Assembly (NCBI RefSeq): GCF_001485215.1
Contig: NZ_BBWW01000001.1
Span: 3,162,001-3,226,000 of the forward strand
Source: Leptolyngbya sp. NIES-2104
GTDB lineage: Bacteria > Cyanobacteriota > Cyanobacteriia > Leptolyngbyales > Leptolyngbyaceae
Direction: 5' to 3'
DNA length: 64,000 nt
Below, piece after piece: positions 54,704-63,419 of the stretch. The stretch's first letter is position 1; every line of letters starts with the position of its first letter. The position numbers and the translations under genes were made by a program. The notes under the pieces were generated by a model. The model saw only the letters and a program-made list of their open reading frames with translations, was not told the DNA's origin and made no database searches.

Positions 54704-56938
54704 ATGAAAAACTGGTGGCAGCAAGTCCAAACCCGGATTCAGGCAATTCCAGAAGCGAAACCTGAAGAGTCGATTCTCTTCCGCGTCCTTACTCAGTCGC
54801 TCGTCAGTGTTGGAATTTTAGCGACGGATTTGGCAGCGGAAACACAAATCGCACTTTGGGCAATTCCGCTCAGCGCGATCGGGGCGTGTTGGAGTTGGCA
54901 CCGACGCCGCAAAAAAAATGTTGGGTTTAAATTCCTACTAGCGATCGCAATGACGATCGTGCTGTTCAGCTTCTTTGGCAAAATGTTCGGCAATGTCCAA
55001 TCCGGAGACAATCGACTGCTACTGGCAGAATTTTTAATTCAAATCCAAGTTCTGCATAGCTTTGATTTACCGCGTCGTAAAGATTTGGGCTATTCGATGA
55101 TCATTGGACTTGTATTGCTCTCGGTTGCAAGTACTCTCAGTCAAACGATGTTATTTGGCGTGATGCTGCTGGTGTTTTTGGCGATCGGGCTGCCTGTATT
55201 AATGCTCGACTATTGTTCGCGCTTAGGGGTGGATGTCGTGAAGCTAGAGCGCACCAGTTTTAGAAAAGTGAATTTTCGGGTACTGCCTGCGATTTTTGCG
55301 ATCGTTCTAGGACTTGGATTAGTCATTTTTGCGTTTATGCCGCGTTTACCGGGCTATCAGTTACGGATGTTTCCGGTCAGTTCTCCGGTTTCAGTGCATG
55401 AACGATTTGATAATCGAGTGATTACCAATCCAGGATTCGCGCAGCGTGGAGAACCTCAAGCGGGCATTCGTCGTGGTGGAACTGGACAAGGCGAAGCACC
55501 AAGCGATGATCCGAGTGACGAGTTCTATGCGGGGTTCGGGGACAAAATTAATCAAAACCAGCAGCGCGGCAAACTCAAGCCGAGAGTCATTATGCGGGTG
55601 CGATCGCAAATTGAAGGATTCTGGCGAGTGATGGCATTCGATCGCTATACCGGGCAAGGTTGGGAAGTGTCGCGCAATGATAAAACTCAGACGATCAAAC
55701 GATTGCCCTGGTCGTATCGATTTCTGTTGCCAAATCCGGTCACACTGAGCCGAACTCGCGAAGTCGTTCAGACCTATACGATCGTGTCTCGGATGCCGAA
55801 CTTGATTCCCGCCCTCGATCGCGTCAAAGAAGTCTACTTTCCAACCGATGAGATCGCGATCGATCCAGAATCAGGCTTACGTGCTCCGATCGCGCTAGGG
55901 GATGGCATTACTTACAGTGTGGTGTCAGAAGTGCCGTATCGCGATCGTACATTGCTCCGCTTGAATTCCTGGAAGGCGGAGTATCCAAAAAACAGCCCAC
56001 ACTTGCAAATCCCGTCCAACATTGCGGAACCAGTGGCAAAAGAAACAAATCGAATTCTAGCGACCTCCCAAACGCCTTTGAAGGCAGACTATGAGAAAGC
56101 GCTGTATCTCGGTCAGTATTTGAAACAGCGCTATCGAGTGCGGCAAGATTTGGAGCAACTGAAACCCGGTGAAGATTTAGTCTTAGCCTTTCTACAAAAT
56201 CAGGGCGGCGATCGCGATCATTTCTCAACTGCGCTCACGGTGATGCTGCGATCGATTGGTATTCCTGCCCGATTAGTTGCGGGCTACGCACCCGGACAAT
56301 TCAATCCGTTTACAGGACTGTACATTGTCCGAAATACTGATGCTTATGCGATCGCAGAAATCCTGGTGCCGCGGATGGGATGGTTTACGATCGACCCGAT
56401 TCCCGGTCATGAATTAGTTCCGCCCTCGATCGAAGATGCTCAACCGTTTAGTCTGTTGCAGCGGTTTTGGAACTGGGTAGCGGGATGGTTGCCTTTACCT
56501 GTGACCGCCTGGATTACTGAAGTGATTCGGTTGATTGGTGGCGCGATCGGTTGGTTTCTCGCGCTGTTTACTCAAGGCTTACGAGGCTTCTTTACAGCGT
56601 GTTTGATCATCATTGGTAGTTTGATGTCTGTGTGGCTAACGGGTCAAGGTTGGCAGAAATGGCGGCGATATCGACGGATGCGAACTTTGCCACCGATGGA
56701 GCGGCTTTATCAGCATATGTTGTTTCAACTTGCTGCACAGGGATATCCGAAGCCGTCGGCTGATACACCGCTAGAATATGCGCGATCGACTAGGAAAGTT
56801 CAGGGAGCCGATCGATCTTCTGCGATCGCGGATATTTCCGAAGCGTATGTTCGCTGGCGCTATGGACGAGAACAACCGAAACTCGAACCATTACGGCAGA
56901 AATTGAAGGCACTGAAGCCCCGTCGAGGAAGGCGCTAG
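54704..56938 (+). CDS. TgpA-type membrane protein with an inactive transglutaminase-like domain
   Basis: 744 residues. N-terminal multi-pass membrane part (DUF3488-like, about five segments between 25 and 220), an extracytoplasmic transglutaminase-like domain (about 440-570), one or two more membrane segments (about 610-650) and a C-terminal DUF4129-like tail. Normal members have a catalytic Cys in a GFCEHYA-type block and a His in DAHAW; here these read GDRDHFS (near 500) and DAYAIAE (near 544), so both are replaced, while the Asp of DPIPG remains. I recall the same changes in other cyanobacterial copies, so it may be a conserved non-enzymatic version. Function unknown. Confidence 0.85.
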   Translation: MKNWWQQVQTRIQAIPEAKPEESILFRVLTQSLVSVGILATDLAAETQIALWAIPLSAIGACWSWHRRRKKNVGFKFLLAIAMTIVLFSFFGKMFGNVQSGDNRLLLAEFLIQIQVLHSFDLPRRKDLGYSMIIGLVLLSVASTLSQTMLFGVMLLVFLAIGLPVLMLDYCSRLGVDVVKLERTSFRKVNFRVLPAIFAIVLGLGLVIFAFMPRLPGYQLRMFPVSSPVSVHERFDNRVITNPGFAQRGEPQAGIRRGGTGQGEAPSDDPSDEFYAGFGDKINQNQQRGKLKPRVIMRVRSQIEGFWRVMAFDRYTGQGWEVSRNDKTQTIKRLPWSYRFLLPNPVTLSRTREVVQTYTIVSRMPNLIPALDRVKEVYFPTDEIAIDPESGLRAPIALGDGITYSVVSEVPYRDRTLLRLNSWKAEYPKNSPHLQIPSNIAEPVAKETNRILATSQTPLKADYEKALYLGQYLKQRYRVRQDLEQLKPGEDLVLAFLQNQGGDRDHFSTALTVMLRSIGIPARLVAGYAPGQFNPFTGLYIVRNTDAYAIAEILVPRMGWFTIDPIPGHELVPPSIEDAQPFSLLQRFWNWVAGWLPLPVTAWITEVIRLIGGAIGWFLALFTQGLRGFFTACLIIIGSLMSVWLTGQGWQKWRRYRRMRTLPPMERLYQHMLFQLAAQGYPKPSADTPLEYARSTRKVQGADRSSAIADISEAYVRWRYGREQPKLEPLRQKLKALKPRRGRR

Positions 56939-56983
56939 ATCGGTGAAGCTGTGTTTTAGAACCTTCTCACTGCGTTGTTCACC

Positions 56984-57008
56984 CGCCCCGGAATGGAATT
57001 CCGGGGCG
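56984..57008. repeat. Perfect hairpin (element family C) between convergent genes
   Basis: CGCCCCGGAAT, 3-base loop GGA, ATTCCGGGGCG: an 11-bp perfect stem. The flanks (GCGTTGTTCACC before, CGAAGCGGGG after) resemble the ends of element A. It lies between convergent genes and may terminate transcription from both sides. Confidence 0.75.
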
Positions 57009-57049
57009 TGACTGAAACGAAGCGGGGAACTCATTGAACTCACATGCAA

Positions 57050-58087
57050 CTAACAACCATAGCTGGCACCTGTGAACACAGATTTAAGCCGATCGTTTTG
57101 CAGCTCATAAATGCTGAAGTTGGTCAATTCATAGCCATTGTTCTGAATCAACACTTCTTGTTTGCCGTCACCATTTGCATCGATCGTACCCAGCACGTCA
57201 TACATCGTAAAACTGTCACTTTTGGGAACATAGTAAGGCACAACTTGACTGGCTAACAGTGTTGGTTGTGATTCACCGTACTTGATCCAAACATTTGCAT
57301 CGATCGAAGTGGCTCGATCGACCGGAGGCTTCACAGGTGTAGTTGGAGCTTTCCGCAGTCTGCTAAACACTTCAGGCTGACCGTCTCGATCGAGATCAAA
57401 CACTTTCACATCTATCAACTGCACCGAACCTTGAACCGATTTTGCTTCTGAATTTTTCGCGATTTCGCTGGTTCCAATTCGGAGCAAATCTTGACGAAAT
57501 TGCTCTAGTGGATCAATTGTATTGGTTTGCATTTTAAATCCACTCGTAGGCGCGGATTGAGTGGCAATCGTCGATCGCCAAGTTTCATCGAATTTGCGAC
57601 CATAGGAGAACCCTCGCGATCCGCTCTGGCTCGATGCAGGAAGCTGATCAAATGCAGTCTTTAACGTGGATTGTCCCGTTAACTTGCCTTGTCCAACCAG
57701 CATTGAGGAACAAGCAAATTGTCCGACGTTTAAGCGATCGACACTAAACTGACTAAGCGGTAGATTAAAAGTCGGCTTAGTGTTTAAAACACTTTTTGCA
57801 GCATTACGTTTGACAATCTCAGCTTGGTTCGAGTTTTGTCGCATCTCTAGCGTGACATCTGTGCTGGCATCGGTGTATCGACCATTGCTGTAGCGTGCGA
57901 TCGGGAAAATTTCTCCGCGATATTGTTGATTGAAATTGTTCCGCTTAACAATGAATAGACCAATGAGATTATCTTTAGCAGGTTTTACGGTTGGAGTTTG
58001 TGCGACTGTATTTACTGTATTTAAAGTTGTACAACCACTGAGAATCAGTGCAGCACCGATTCCAGCAAAAAGTTTTAAGTTAGCCAT
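57050..58087 (-). CDS. Lipoprotein with VCBS/FG-GAP-like calcium-binding loops
   Basis: 345 residues. Lipobox LILSGC with lipidation Cys19. The middle part has no recognised family; the C-terminal part holds two DxDxDGxxE-type loops (FDLDRDGQPEVF and IDANGDGKQEVLI) of the kind seen in FG-GAP/VCBS repeats, which bind calcium. Expected in the periplasm, anchored to a membrane. It converges on the transglutaminase-like gene and is followed upstream by hisS on the same strand, 75 bp away. Confidence 0.75.
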   Translation of the reverse strand: MANLKLFAGIGAALILSGCTTLNTVNTVAQTPTVKPAKDNLIGLFIVKRNNFNQQYRGEIFPIARYSNGRYTDASTDVTLEMRQNSNQAEIVKRNAAKSVLNTKPTFNLPLSQFSVDRLNVGQFACSSMLVGQGKLTGQSTLKTAFDQLPASSQSGSRGFSYGRKFDETWRSTIATQSAPTSGFKMQTNTIDPLEQFRQDLLRIGTSEIAKNSEAKSVQGSVQLIDVKVFDLDRDGQPEVFSRLRKAPTTPVKPPVDRATSIDANVWIKYGESQPTLLASQVVPYYVPKSDSFTMYDVLGTIDANGDGKQEVLIQNNGYELTNFSIYELQNDRLKSVFTGASYGC

Positions 58088-58162
58088 GTGTTGCGAAATT
58101 GGGGTGATGAATTTCAGGAATCAGGATCAGAGATTCATCACCGAAATCAACGATTCCGCAAA

Positions 58163-59431
58163 CTAGCTCTCAGAGAGTTGCTGTCTGAGTCGATCGATAT
58201 CGTTCAACAGTTCTGATTGTGCGATCGCACTTTGTTCCCCACTCTTCAACCATTTAATCTGCACGGTTCCATTCTCTGCTTCTGCATCCCCCAAAATCAA
58301 ACAAGCCTTTGCCCCAGAGCGATCCGCCCGTTTGAACTGCTTACCAAATGCACTTCCGGTCATATCTAACTCAGTTGCAAATCCATTTCGCCGCATCAAT
58401 TGAGCGAGTTTCAAGGCTTGTGCTTCTGCCTTTTCTCCACGAGAGACAACATAGAAATCAACTGTACTCTGACGATTTTGCTCTAGTTGTTGTAGCAAAA
58501 TTACCAATCGTTCTAATCCCATTGCCCACCCGATCGCAGGTGTCTCCGGTCCGCCTAACTGCGACACTAATCCGTCATACCGACCACCCGCGCACACGGT
58601 CGCCTGTGCGCCTAAGTTATCCGATTGAATTTCAAATACAGTGTGTGTGTAGTAGTCCAAACCTCGAACTAATCGGGGATTGATATTGCAAGAAATTCCC
58701 AAATCTTGTAGAAGGGACTGAACGCGATCGAATCTCTCTTTCGATTCTGAACTCAGGTAATCTAAAACGCTCGGTGCATTCTCCAAAATTGCCTGTGTTT
58801 GTGCATTCTTAGAGTCGAGGATTCTCAGCGGATTTTTCGTTAATCGCGTTTGAGAATCCGGATCAAGTTTGTCTTTGAACGGGGTGAGAAATTCAACTAG
58901 TGCGGTTCGGTATTTTTGGCGATCGTCTGCATTCCCGATCGAGTTCAATTGCAACGTCAGATCCTTTAATCCGATCGCTTGCAGAATATCAGTTGCAATC
59001 GCGATCGCTTCTGCGTCGGCTCTCACATCTCCGCTGCCTAACACTTCCACCCCTAACTGATGGAACTGTCGTTGTCGTCCTGCTTGTGGATTCTCGTAGC
59101 GAAACATGGCACCCGTGTACCACAATCGCTGAAGCCCTTGAGTGTGCAGTCCATTCTCGATGAGCGATCGCACAACTCCCGCCGTTCCTTCAGGTCGCAG
59201 CGTTAAAGAGCGATCGCCTTTATCCGTGAACGTATACATCTCTTTCCCCACCACATCGGTCGCTTCTCCGATGCCGCGTTGAAACAATTCTGTATACTCC
59301 AGAATCGGAGTCCGAATTTCTTGATAAGCTGCACGTGCCAATATTTCACGAGCGATCGCTTCAATTCGTTGCCAGTTTTCAATCTCTCCCGGCAGAACAT
59401 CCCGTGTCCCGCGAACCGCTTGAATACCCAT
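58163..59431 (-). CDS. hisS: Histidyl-tRNA synthetase
   Basis: 422 residues, class II aminoacyl-tRNA synthetase. Charges tRNA-His in the cytoplasm. N-terminal MGIQAVRGTRDVLPGE, motif 2 TLRPEGTAGVVRSL, the histidine-binding LVRGLDYYTHTVFE, motif 3 PAIGWAMGLERL, and an anticodon-binding domain from about 328 to the end. Length and motifs are complete. Confidence 0.97.
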   Translation of the reverse strand: MGIQAVRGTRDVLPGEIENWQRIEAIAREILARAAYQEIRTPILEYTELFQRGIGEATDVVGKEMYTFTDKGDRSLTLRPEGTAGVVRSLIENGLHTQGLQRLWYTGAMFRYENPQAGRQRQFHQLGVEVLGSGDVRADAEAIAIATDILQAIGLKDLTLQLNSIGNADDRQKYRTALVEFLTPFKDKLDPDSQTRLTKNPLRILDSKNAQTQAILENAPSVLDYLSSESKERFDRVQSLLQDLGISCNINPRLVRGLDYYTHTVFEIQSDNLGAQATVCAGGRYDGLVSQLGGPETPAIGWAMGLERLVILLQQLEQNRQSTVDFYVVSRGEKAEAQALKLAQLMRRNGFATELDMTGSAFGKQFKRADRSGAKACLILGDAEAENGTVQIKWLKSGEQSAIAQSELLNDIDRLRQQLSES

Positions 59432-59496
59432 GTTACCTAAAATCCGATTAGCTTAACAAGTTTACCGATAGAGCGTTTTTGTCACAACCCTTCACC

Positions 59497-59787
59497 CTAG
59501 TAGGGACTAGATTCTCTCCCGTGCATCACTTGCAGAATCAAAACGTCATCGTCACTCACCACATAGTAGAGACAATAACCATATTTGCCAAATGGAACAG
59601 GCATTTTCCTAATCACCGAATTCTGACGCACAACAGGATAGCGCTTTGGAAAAGTTTCAAGGCTATTCCCAGCGTGGATGATGACCTCAGCGAATTCATC
59701 AACTGCATCAGGAGCGGATTTTTGTAAGGTTTCAATATGCCGCTGAATATCACTGAGTGCTGACTCTAGCCAACTGACTTGGGACAT
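59497..59787 (-). CDS. RelE/ParE family toxin-like protein
   Basis: 96 residues with the ParE/RelE fold pattern: SWLESALSDIQRHIETLQKSAPDAVDEFAEVI at the front, FPKRYPVVRQNSVIRKMPV in the middle and LYYVVSDDDVLILQVMHGRES at the end. ParE-type members poison gyrase and RelE-type members cut mRNA; sequence alone does not say which. It overlaps the upstream partner gene by 22 bp. Confidence 0.8.
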   Translation of the reverse strand: MSQVSWLESALSDIQRHIETLQKSAPDAVDEFAEVIIHAGNSLETFPKRYPVVRQNSVIRKMPVPFGKYGYCLYYVVSDDDVLILQVMHGRESSPY

Positions 59788-60092
59788 GGCAATGGGTGAT
59801 CAGTACTGAGGCTACGCAGCCATTCTGCAACTTGCTCATGGGGAATTCCACGATGAATCTGTTGTTTCAGTCGAGTTTCGCATTCTTCTAGAATCTCGTC
59901 TTCAGTGAGATTTGGAAATCCGACTGTTGTATCGATGTCTCTTGTACGGTGTGCGGTTTCTGCAAGTTGTTTGAAATGGCTCAAGGTCGCATCAGGTTGT
60001 TGCATCCATTCACGCACGATCGCTTTCACCAGATCTCCTGGAAGCGACTCGATATATTCTAAAATCTGCTGCTGTTCTGTCATTTGCTGCAT
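59766..60092 (-). CDS. Putative antitoxin partner of the RelE/ParE-like gene
   Basis: 108 residues, helical, charged, with an acidic centre (FPNLTEDEILEECETRLKQQI). Precedes and overlaps the toxin-like gene, as antitoxins do. I do not recognise a DNA-binding domain. The start may be the second ATG (codon 4, MTEQQQIL) since the first lies very close to its purine-rich site. Confidence 0.65.
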   Translation of the reverse strand: MQQMTEQQQILEYIESLPGDLVKAIVREWMQQPDATLSHFKQLAETAHRTRDIDTTVGFPNLTEDEILEECETRLKQQIHRGIPHEQVAEWLRSLSTDHPLPCPKSVG

Positions 60093-60143
60093 CTTTTCCA
60101 GAAGTCGATGAGCTTGAGATTTCCCTTCATTCTATAGCGTTCT

Positions 60144-61454
60144 CTACTTTTCCAGTAAATCATCTAATTCAGCGTAACTTGGCAAGGTTGTATCGATCGC
60201 TTTTCCATCTCTCAACACAATGCGATCGTGCTGCGATCGTGATAACAATTCCCGATAGTTTCGCCCCTTAAACAACACCAAATCCGCAGGCAATCCCACC
60301 CCAATTCGCCCCACATTCGGTAAACCCATCAAATCCGCAGGCGTGGACGTAATCGCACTTGCCCAATCCCCAAACGGATGATCTAACTGAGCAATTTTCA
60401 CTGATTGGCTAAACACTTCTAGCGCATCGTGATCGCCATAAGCATGAAACGGATCGCGGCAGTTATCAGACGCGATCGCCACCGGAACCTTAGCTTGCTT
60501 TAACTCATGTAATAACGTCACACCGCGCCATCTCGGAGTTTTTCCCGGTCGTCTCCCTTGCAGATAAAGATTGCACATCGGTAAGCTAACGATGCCGATT
60601 CCCGCTTTTTTCACGAGTGCGATCGTGCTTTCTGCCTCGCTTTCTTCTTGAACTGCCAAACTACAACAATGCCCGCAAACCGTTTTACCTCGATATTTTT
60701 GGCGAATCGCAGTTTCCGCAACTCGACGCAATGTATCAGAGTCTGGATCGTCGTTTTCATCCGCATGAAAATCTAGATTTAATTTCCGTTCTTTTGCCAT
60801 TGAAAAAACGCGATCGATTTGCTGATCAATTTCTGGATTAATAAACGTCACGCCGCCTAAAATTCCGTCTGATTCTGCAACTAAATCAGCAAGTTTCTCT
60901 CCTTCAGGTGTTAGAAAATAATCTAATGAAACTAAACAAACCGCTTGCAAAATCATTCGATCTGCCCATTTTTTTCTCAGTTCCCGAAACACTTCAAAAC
61001 TAATCGAGCCTTGTTTCCCTGCCGAATCTAAATGTGTCCGAATCGCTTTCGTTCCGTGAGCATAACTACATTTCAAACCGAACTCCATCCGGCGATACAC
61101 ATCTTCCGCATTCCAATTCTTCTGAGAATCTTTCTTCACCGCCATCAATGCGCTGTCAAACGTTCCATCAGAATTCGAGGCGCGTCCCCAAATATGACCT
61201 TTATCTAAATGCGTGTGCAAGTCTACAAAACACGCCCAAACCATCCCACCCTGTAAATCGATCGATGGCGACGCATAATTCTCATACGTTCCTGCTGCCA
61301 AAATTGCACTAATCGCGCCATCGACAATTTCTAAATCAACGTGCAACAAATTGTCATTTCGACCATTGCGCGATGTCCACTTATTTCCATTCACCACGAT
61401 CGAAGCAGGCACATGAGCATTTCTAATCCAGTAGTGTCGCGCATCGAAAATCAT
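60144..61454 (-). CDS. Cytosine-deaminase-like amidohydrolase
   Basis: 436 residues. Metal-dependent TIM-barrel hydrolase of the CodA group: metal ligands in VDLHTHLDKGH, the catalytic LDFHADEN, His in VCGHCCS and Asp in IASDNCRDPF, matching the cytosine deaminase pattern HxH, HADE, H, SDN. It should deaminate cytosine or a related heterocycle, releasing ammonia, so it fits nitrogen salvage; other amino-heterocycles are possible substrates. The gene is divergent from the precorrin methylmutase gene and stands alone. Confidence 0.85.
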   Translation of the reverse strand: MIFDARHYWIRNAHVPASIVVNGNKWTSRNGRNDNLLHVDLEIVDGAISAILAAGTYENYASPSIDLQGGMVWACFVDLHTHLDKGHIWGRASNSDGTFDSALMAVKKDSQKNWNAEDVYRRMEFGLKCSYAHGTKAIRTHLDSAGKQGSISFEVFRELRKKWADRMILQAVCLVSLDYFLTPEGEKLADLVAESDGILGGVTFINPEIDQQIDRVFSMAKERKLNLDFHADENDDPDSDTLRRVAETAIRQKYRGKTVCGHCCSLAVQEESEAESTIALVKKAGIGIVSLPMCNLYLQGRRPGKTPRWRGVTLLHELKQAKVPVAIASDNCRDPFHAYGDHDALEVFSQSVKIAQLDHPFGDWASAITSTPADLMGLPNVGRIGVGLPADLVLFKGRNYRELLSRSQHDRIVLRDGKAIDTTLPSYAELDDLLEK

Positions 61455-61582
61455 AGAGCTTCCAGCAATGGCAATCCTCTGATTTTGCCATGCAATTCCA
61501 CGAAATCCGAGTACACTGAAAAAGCTTGAAGCCAGTGTAAGAAAAGTAACATAAAGTCATTCACCCTCACGGAATTACAATC

Positions 61583-62206
61583 ATGGAATGGCACCCGACC
61601 GACGCACAAAGTTTGGCAATCATCGATCGAGAAGTGGGCGATCATGCGCTATCTCCCGCTGAATACGAAATCGTTCGTCGTGCAATCTATGCAACCGCAG
61701 ACTTCGATTACAAATCCCTCATTCATTTCTCGGATTTAGCGCTGCAATCGGGCGCGGCAGCCCTCGCAGCCCGAACCACGATTATCGTCGATGTGCCCAT
61801 GGTTCAAGTTGGCATCAATACGAACATTCAAAACACGTTCGCCAATCCAATTTATTGCAGCATGGAGACGATCACTCGTCCTCAGAAAGAAAAAACCCGT
61901 GCAGCTTGGGGAATCGAAACGCTGGCAAGACGCTATCCCGAAGGCATCTTTGTAGTCGGACAATCTCAAACCGCATTGATGACGCTGGCAACCCTGATTA
62001 AATCAGAGGAAATCAAACCGACTTTAGTCGTAGCGACTCCCTCTGGATTCCTCGATGTCGAAACAGCGAAATCGCGATTAAGTGATTCTTTAGTGCCGCA
62101 TATTCGGACTGGAGGCAGAAAAGGAAGTGCAGTTGTAGCCGCCGCGATCGTCAATGCACTCGTTGATTTAGCATGGCAAGCTTACGGCGGAACGAATGCA
62201 GGCTAA
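61583..62206 (+). CDS. cobH: Precorrin-8X methylmutase
   Basis: 207 residues, full length. Moves a methyl group from C11 to C12 of the corrin precursor to give hydrogenobyrinic (or cobyrinic, CbiC route) acid in B12 synthesis. The catalytic histidine is likely His48 in KSLIHFSD; the C-terminal GGRKGSAVVAAAIVNAL is a family signature. Stands alone here; the rest of the pathway is elsewhere, as is usual in cyanobacteria. A hairpin follows the stop. Confidence 0.93.
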   Translation: MEWHPTDAQSLAIIDREVGDHALSPAEYEIVRRAIYATADFDYKSLIHFSDLALQSGAAALAARTTIIVDVPMVQVGINTNIQNTFANPIYCSMETITRPQKEKTRAAWGIETLARRYPEGIFVVGQSQTALMTLATLIKSEEIKPTLVVATPSGFLDVETAKSRLSDSLVPHIRTGGRKGSAVVAAAIVNALVDLAWQAYGGTNAG

Positions 62207-62208
62207 TC

Positions 62209-62228
62209 GCCCCGATTGATTCCGGGGC
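62209..62228. repeat. Short hairpin between convergent genes (element family D)
   Basis: GCCCCG at 62209-62214 and CGGGGC at 62223-62228 with an 8-base loop. Same core as elements A and C. It probably ends transcription of cobH and of the facing gene. Confidence 0.6.
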
Positions 62229-62242
62229 AATTCACTCCTCAA

Positions 62243-63016
62243 TTAACGCGCTCGACGTTTCGATTTGGGAATCCGCTTCCGGGTAGGCGGCTCTTCAAAC
62301 TGCGCTTTAGTGCGTTCAGTTCGGCGAGGACGCTCCTCATATTCATCGAGATCGAGGTCGATTGTCTGTAATTTCCGGCTCACCGCTTCAAATTCATCGC
62401 GCCGCAGATACGGATAATCGCTCACCCAAACCCCAACCCGACTAACAAAAAGATCGCTCACCTTAGCGATTCGGCTCAAATCGGGTCGATCAGACATCAC
62501 CAACATTTCCGCCGTGTCCCCGATCCGAATCGCTTGATGTTCCCGTTGCAGCGGCACTTGAATCCGGGTTGCAAATCCCGTTTCATCCCCGACTTCGACA
62601 TTGATGCATCGTTCACGATTCTCAGTTACGACTAAATCGCCTCGATCGTTCACGCTTTCCTGAGTACTAACGACTTCATCAGTGACGAACACATCGAACA
62701 CCTCACCCCGAAAAAATCCAGCATATTTGTAGCGCCGACACGCTGCATTTCTCATGCCTGCTTGCACTGCGGGACCCCAGAGCCAATACACCAGCGCGAA
62801 CAGAGAGATAAAAAAGGTCACTGCCTGGAGCACGTCTTGGAGTTCTCCAGTGCCAAAAAAGGCTCGAATCAAGAGAACCACTGCCAAGGCGGTAATCGAG
62901 ATCAAAACTCGTCTGAGCACATCGGGGAACTTGCCCCAGCAGTACTTATACTGGGCACCTGTGCCAACAAACGGAATGAGATCTTCAAACTTTTTACGGC
63001 TAAGAGGAACGAGCAT
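62243..63016 (-). CDS. Membrane protein of unknown function with a long charged tail
   Basis: 257 residues. Opens MLVPLSRKKFEDLIPFVGTGAQYKYCWGKF, then two membrane segments (about 32-54 and 62-85), a soluble beta-rich domain and a basic C-terminus (RPRRTERTKAQ ... RKRIPKSKRRAR). Similar proteins occur in most cyanobacteria, sometimes mislabelled as phosphate transporter permeases (from memory). The start is taken at ATG 63016 since the family begins there; an open frame extends to 63223 but its extra 69 residues look non-coding. No good ribosome site marks either start. Confidence 0.7.
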   Translation of the reverse strand: MLVPLSRKKFEDLIPFVGTGAQYKYCWGKFPDVLRRVLISITALAVVLLIRAFFGTGELQDVLQAVTFFISLFALVYWLWGPAVQAGMRNAACRRYKYAGFFRGEVFDVFVTDEVVSTQESVNDRGDLVVTENRERCINVEVGDETGFATRIQVPLQREHQAIRIGDTAEMLVMSDRPDLSRIAKVSDLFVSRVGVWVSDYPYLRRDEFEAVSRKLQTIDLDLDEYEERPRRTERTKAQFEEPPTRKRIPKSKRRAR

Positions 63017-63189
63017 AAATCGATCGATAAACCAGAATTCCTTTAATTTTATCTGCTCTAGCTTAAGACCGCCTGAATTGAATCGAGTTTCACTGACTGT
63101 GCAGGGAGAAATCACGGATTCTGCTGGGAAGCTCGACTTTTGTCGGACGTAAAAATAAGTACTTTTTGCGAGGGGATCGGGGGGGTATG

Positions 63190-63340
63190 TAACTGAGAAT
63201 GGATTCAAATCTGAGGAACGCACTCGGAAAAGCTAAGCAACTAGGGGGCAACTAAGCTTGTTTAGTGTATCCGGTCAAGCGCGTCCTTACAGGTAGACTG
63301 CCTGATCCTGGGGGCTTTTAAGGATCAGGCAATTTTTTAT
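63190..63340 (+). ncRNA. Candidate small RNA ending at a strong terminator
   Basis: A textbook plus-strand terminator at 63299-63340 has no plus-strand protein gene before it: the nearest plus gene ends at 62206 and a minus gene lies between. The stretch 63190-63298 has no open frame; it holds the direct repeat GCAACTA (63233-63262 region) and an AAGCT/AGCTT pair. The 5' end is not visible. I could not match it to tmRNA, 6S, RNase P or SRP RNA. Confidence 0.4.
63299..63340 (+). terminator. Strong rho-independent terminator, plus strand, orphan
   Basis: TGCCTGATCCT (63299-63309), 11-base loop, AGGATCAGGCA (63321-63331), then ATTTTTTAT. The 11-bp perfect stem plus T-run only works on the plus strand. 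Confidence 0.88.
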
Positions 63341-63419
63341 ATTTTGTGTTCATGCAACGGTTTCTTTGACCTATGTTTTCTCCTCATTCACACGAGCGTT
63401 GGTCATCTAGTCGAACAGG

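Noticed and set aside
54704-56938. Active transglutaminase
   Set aside because: The catalytic Cys and His positions carry Arg and Tyr, so activity by the usual mechanism is not expected.
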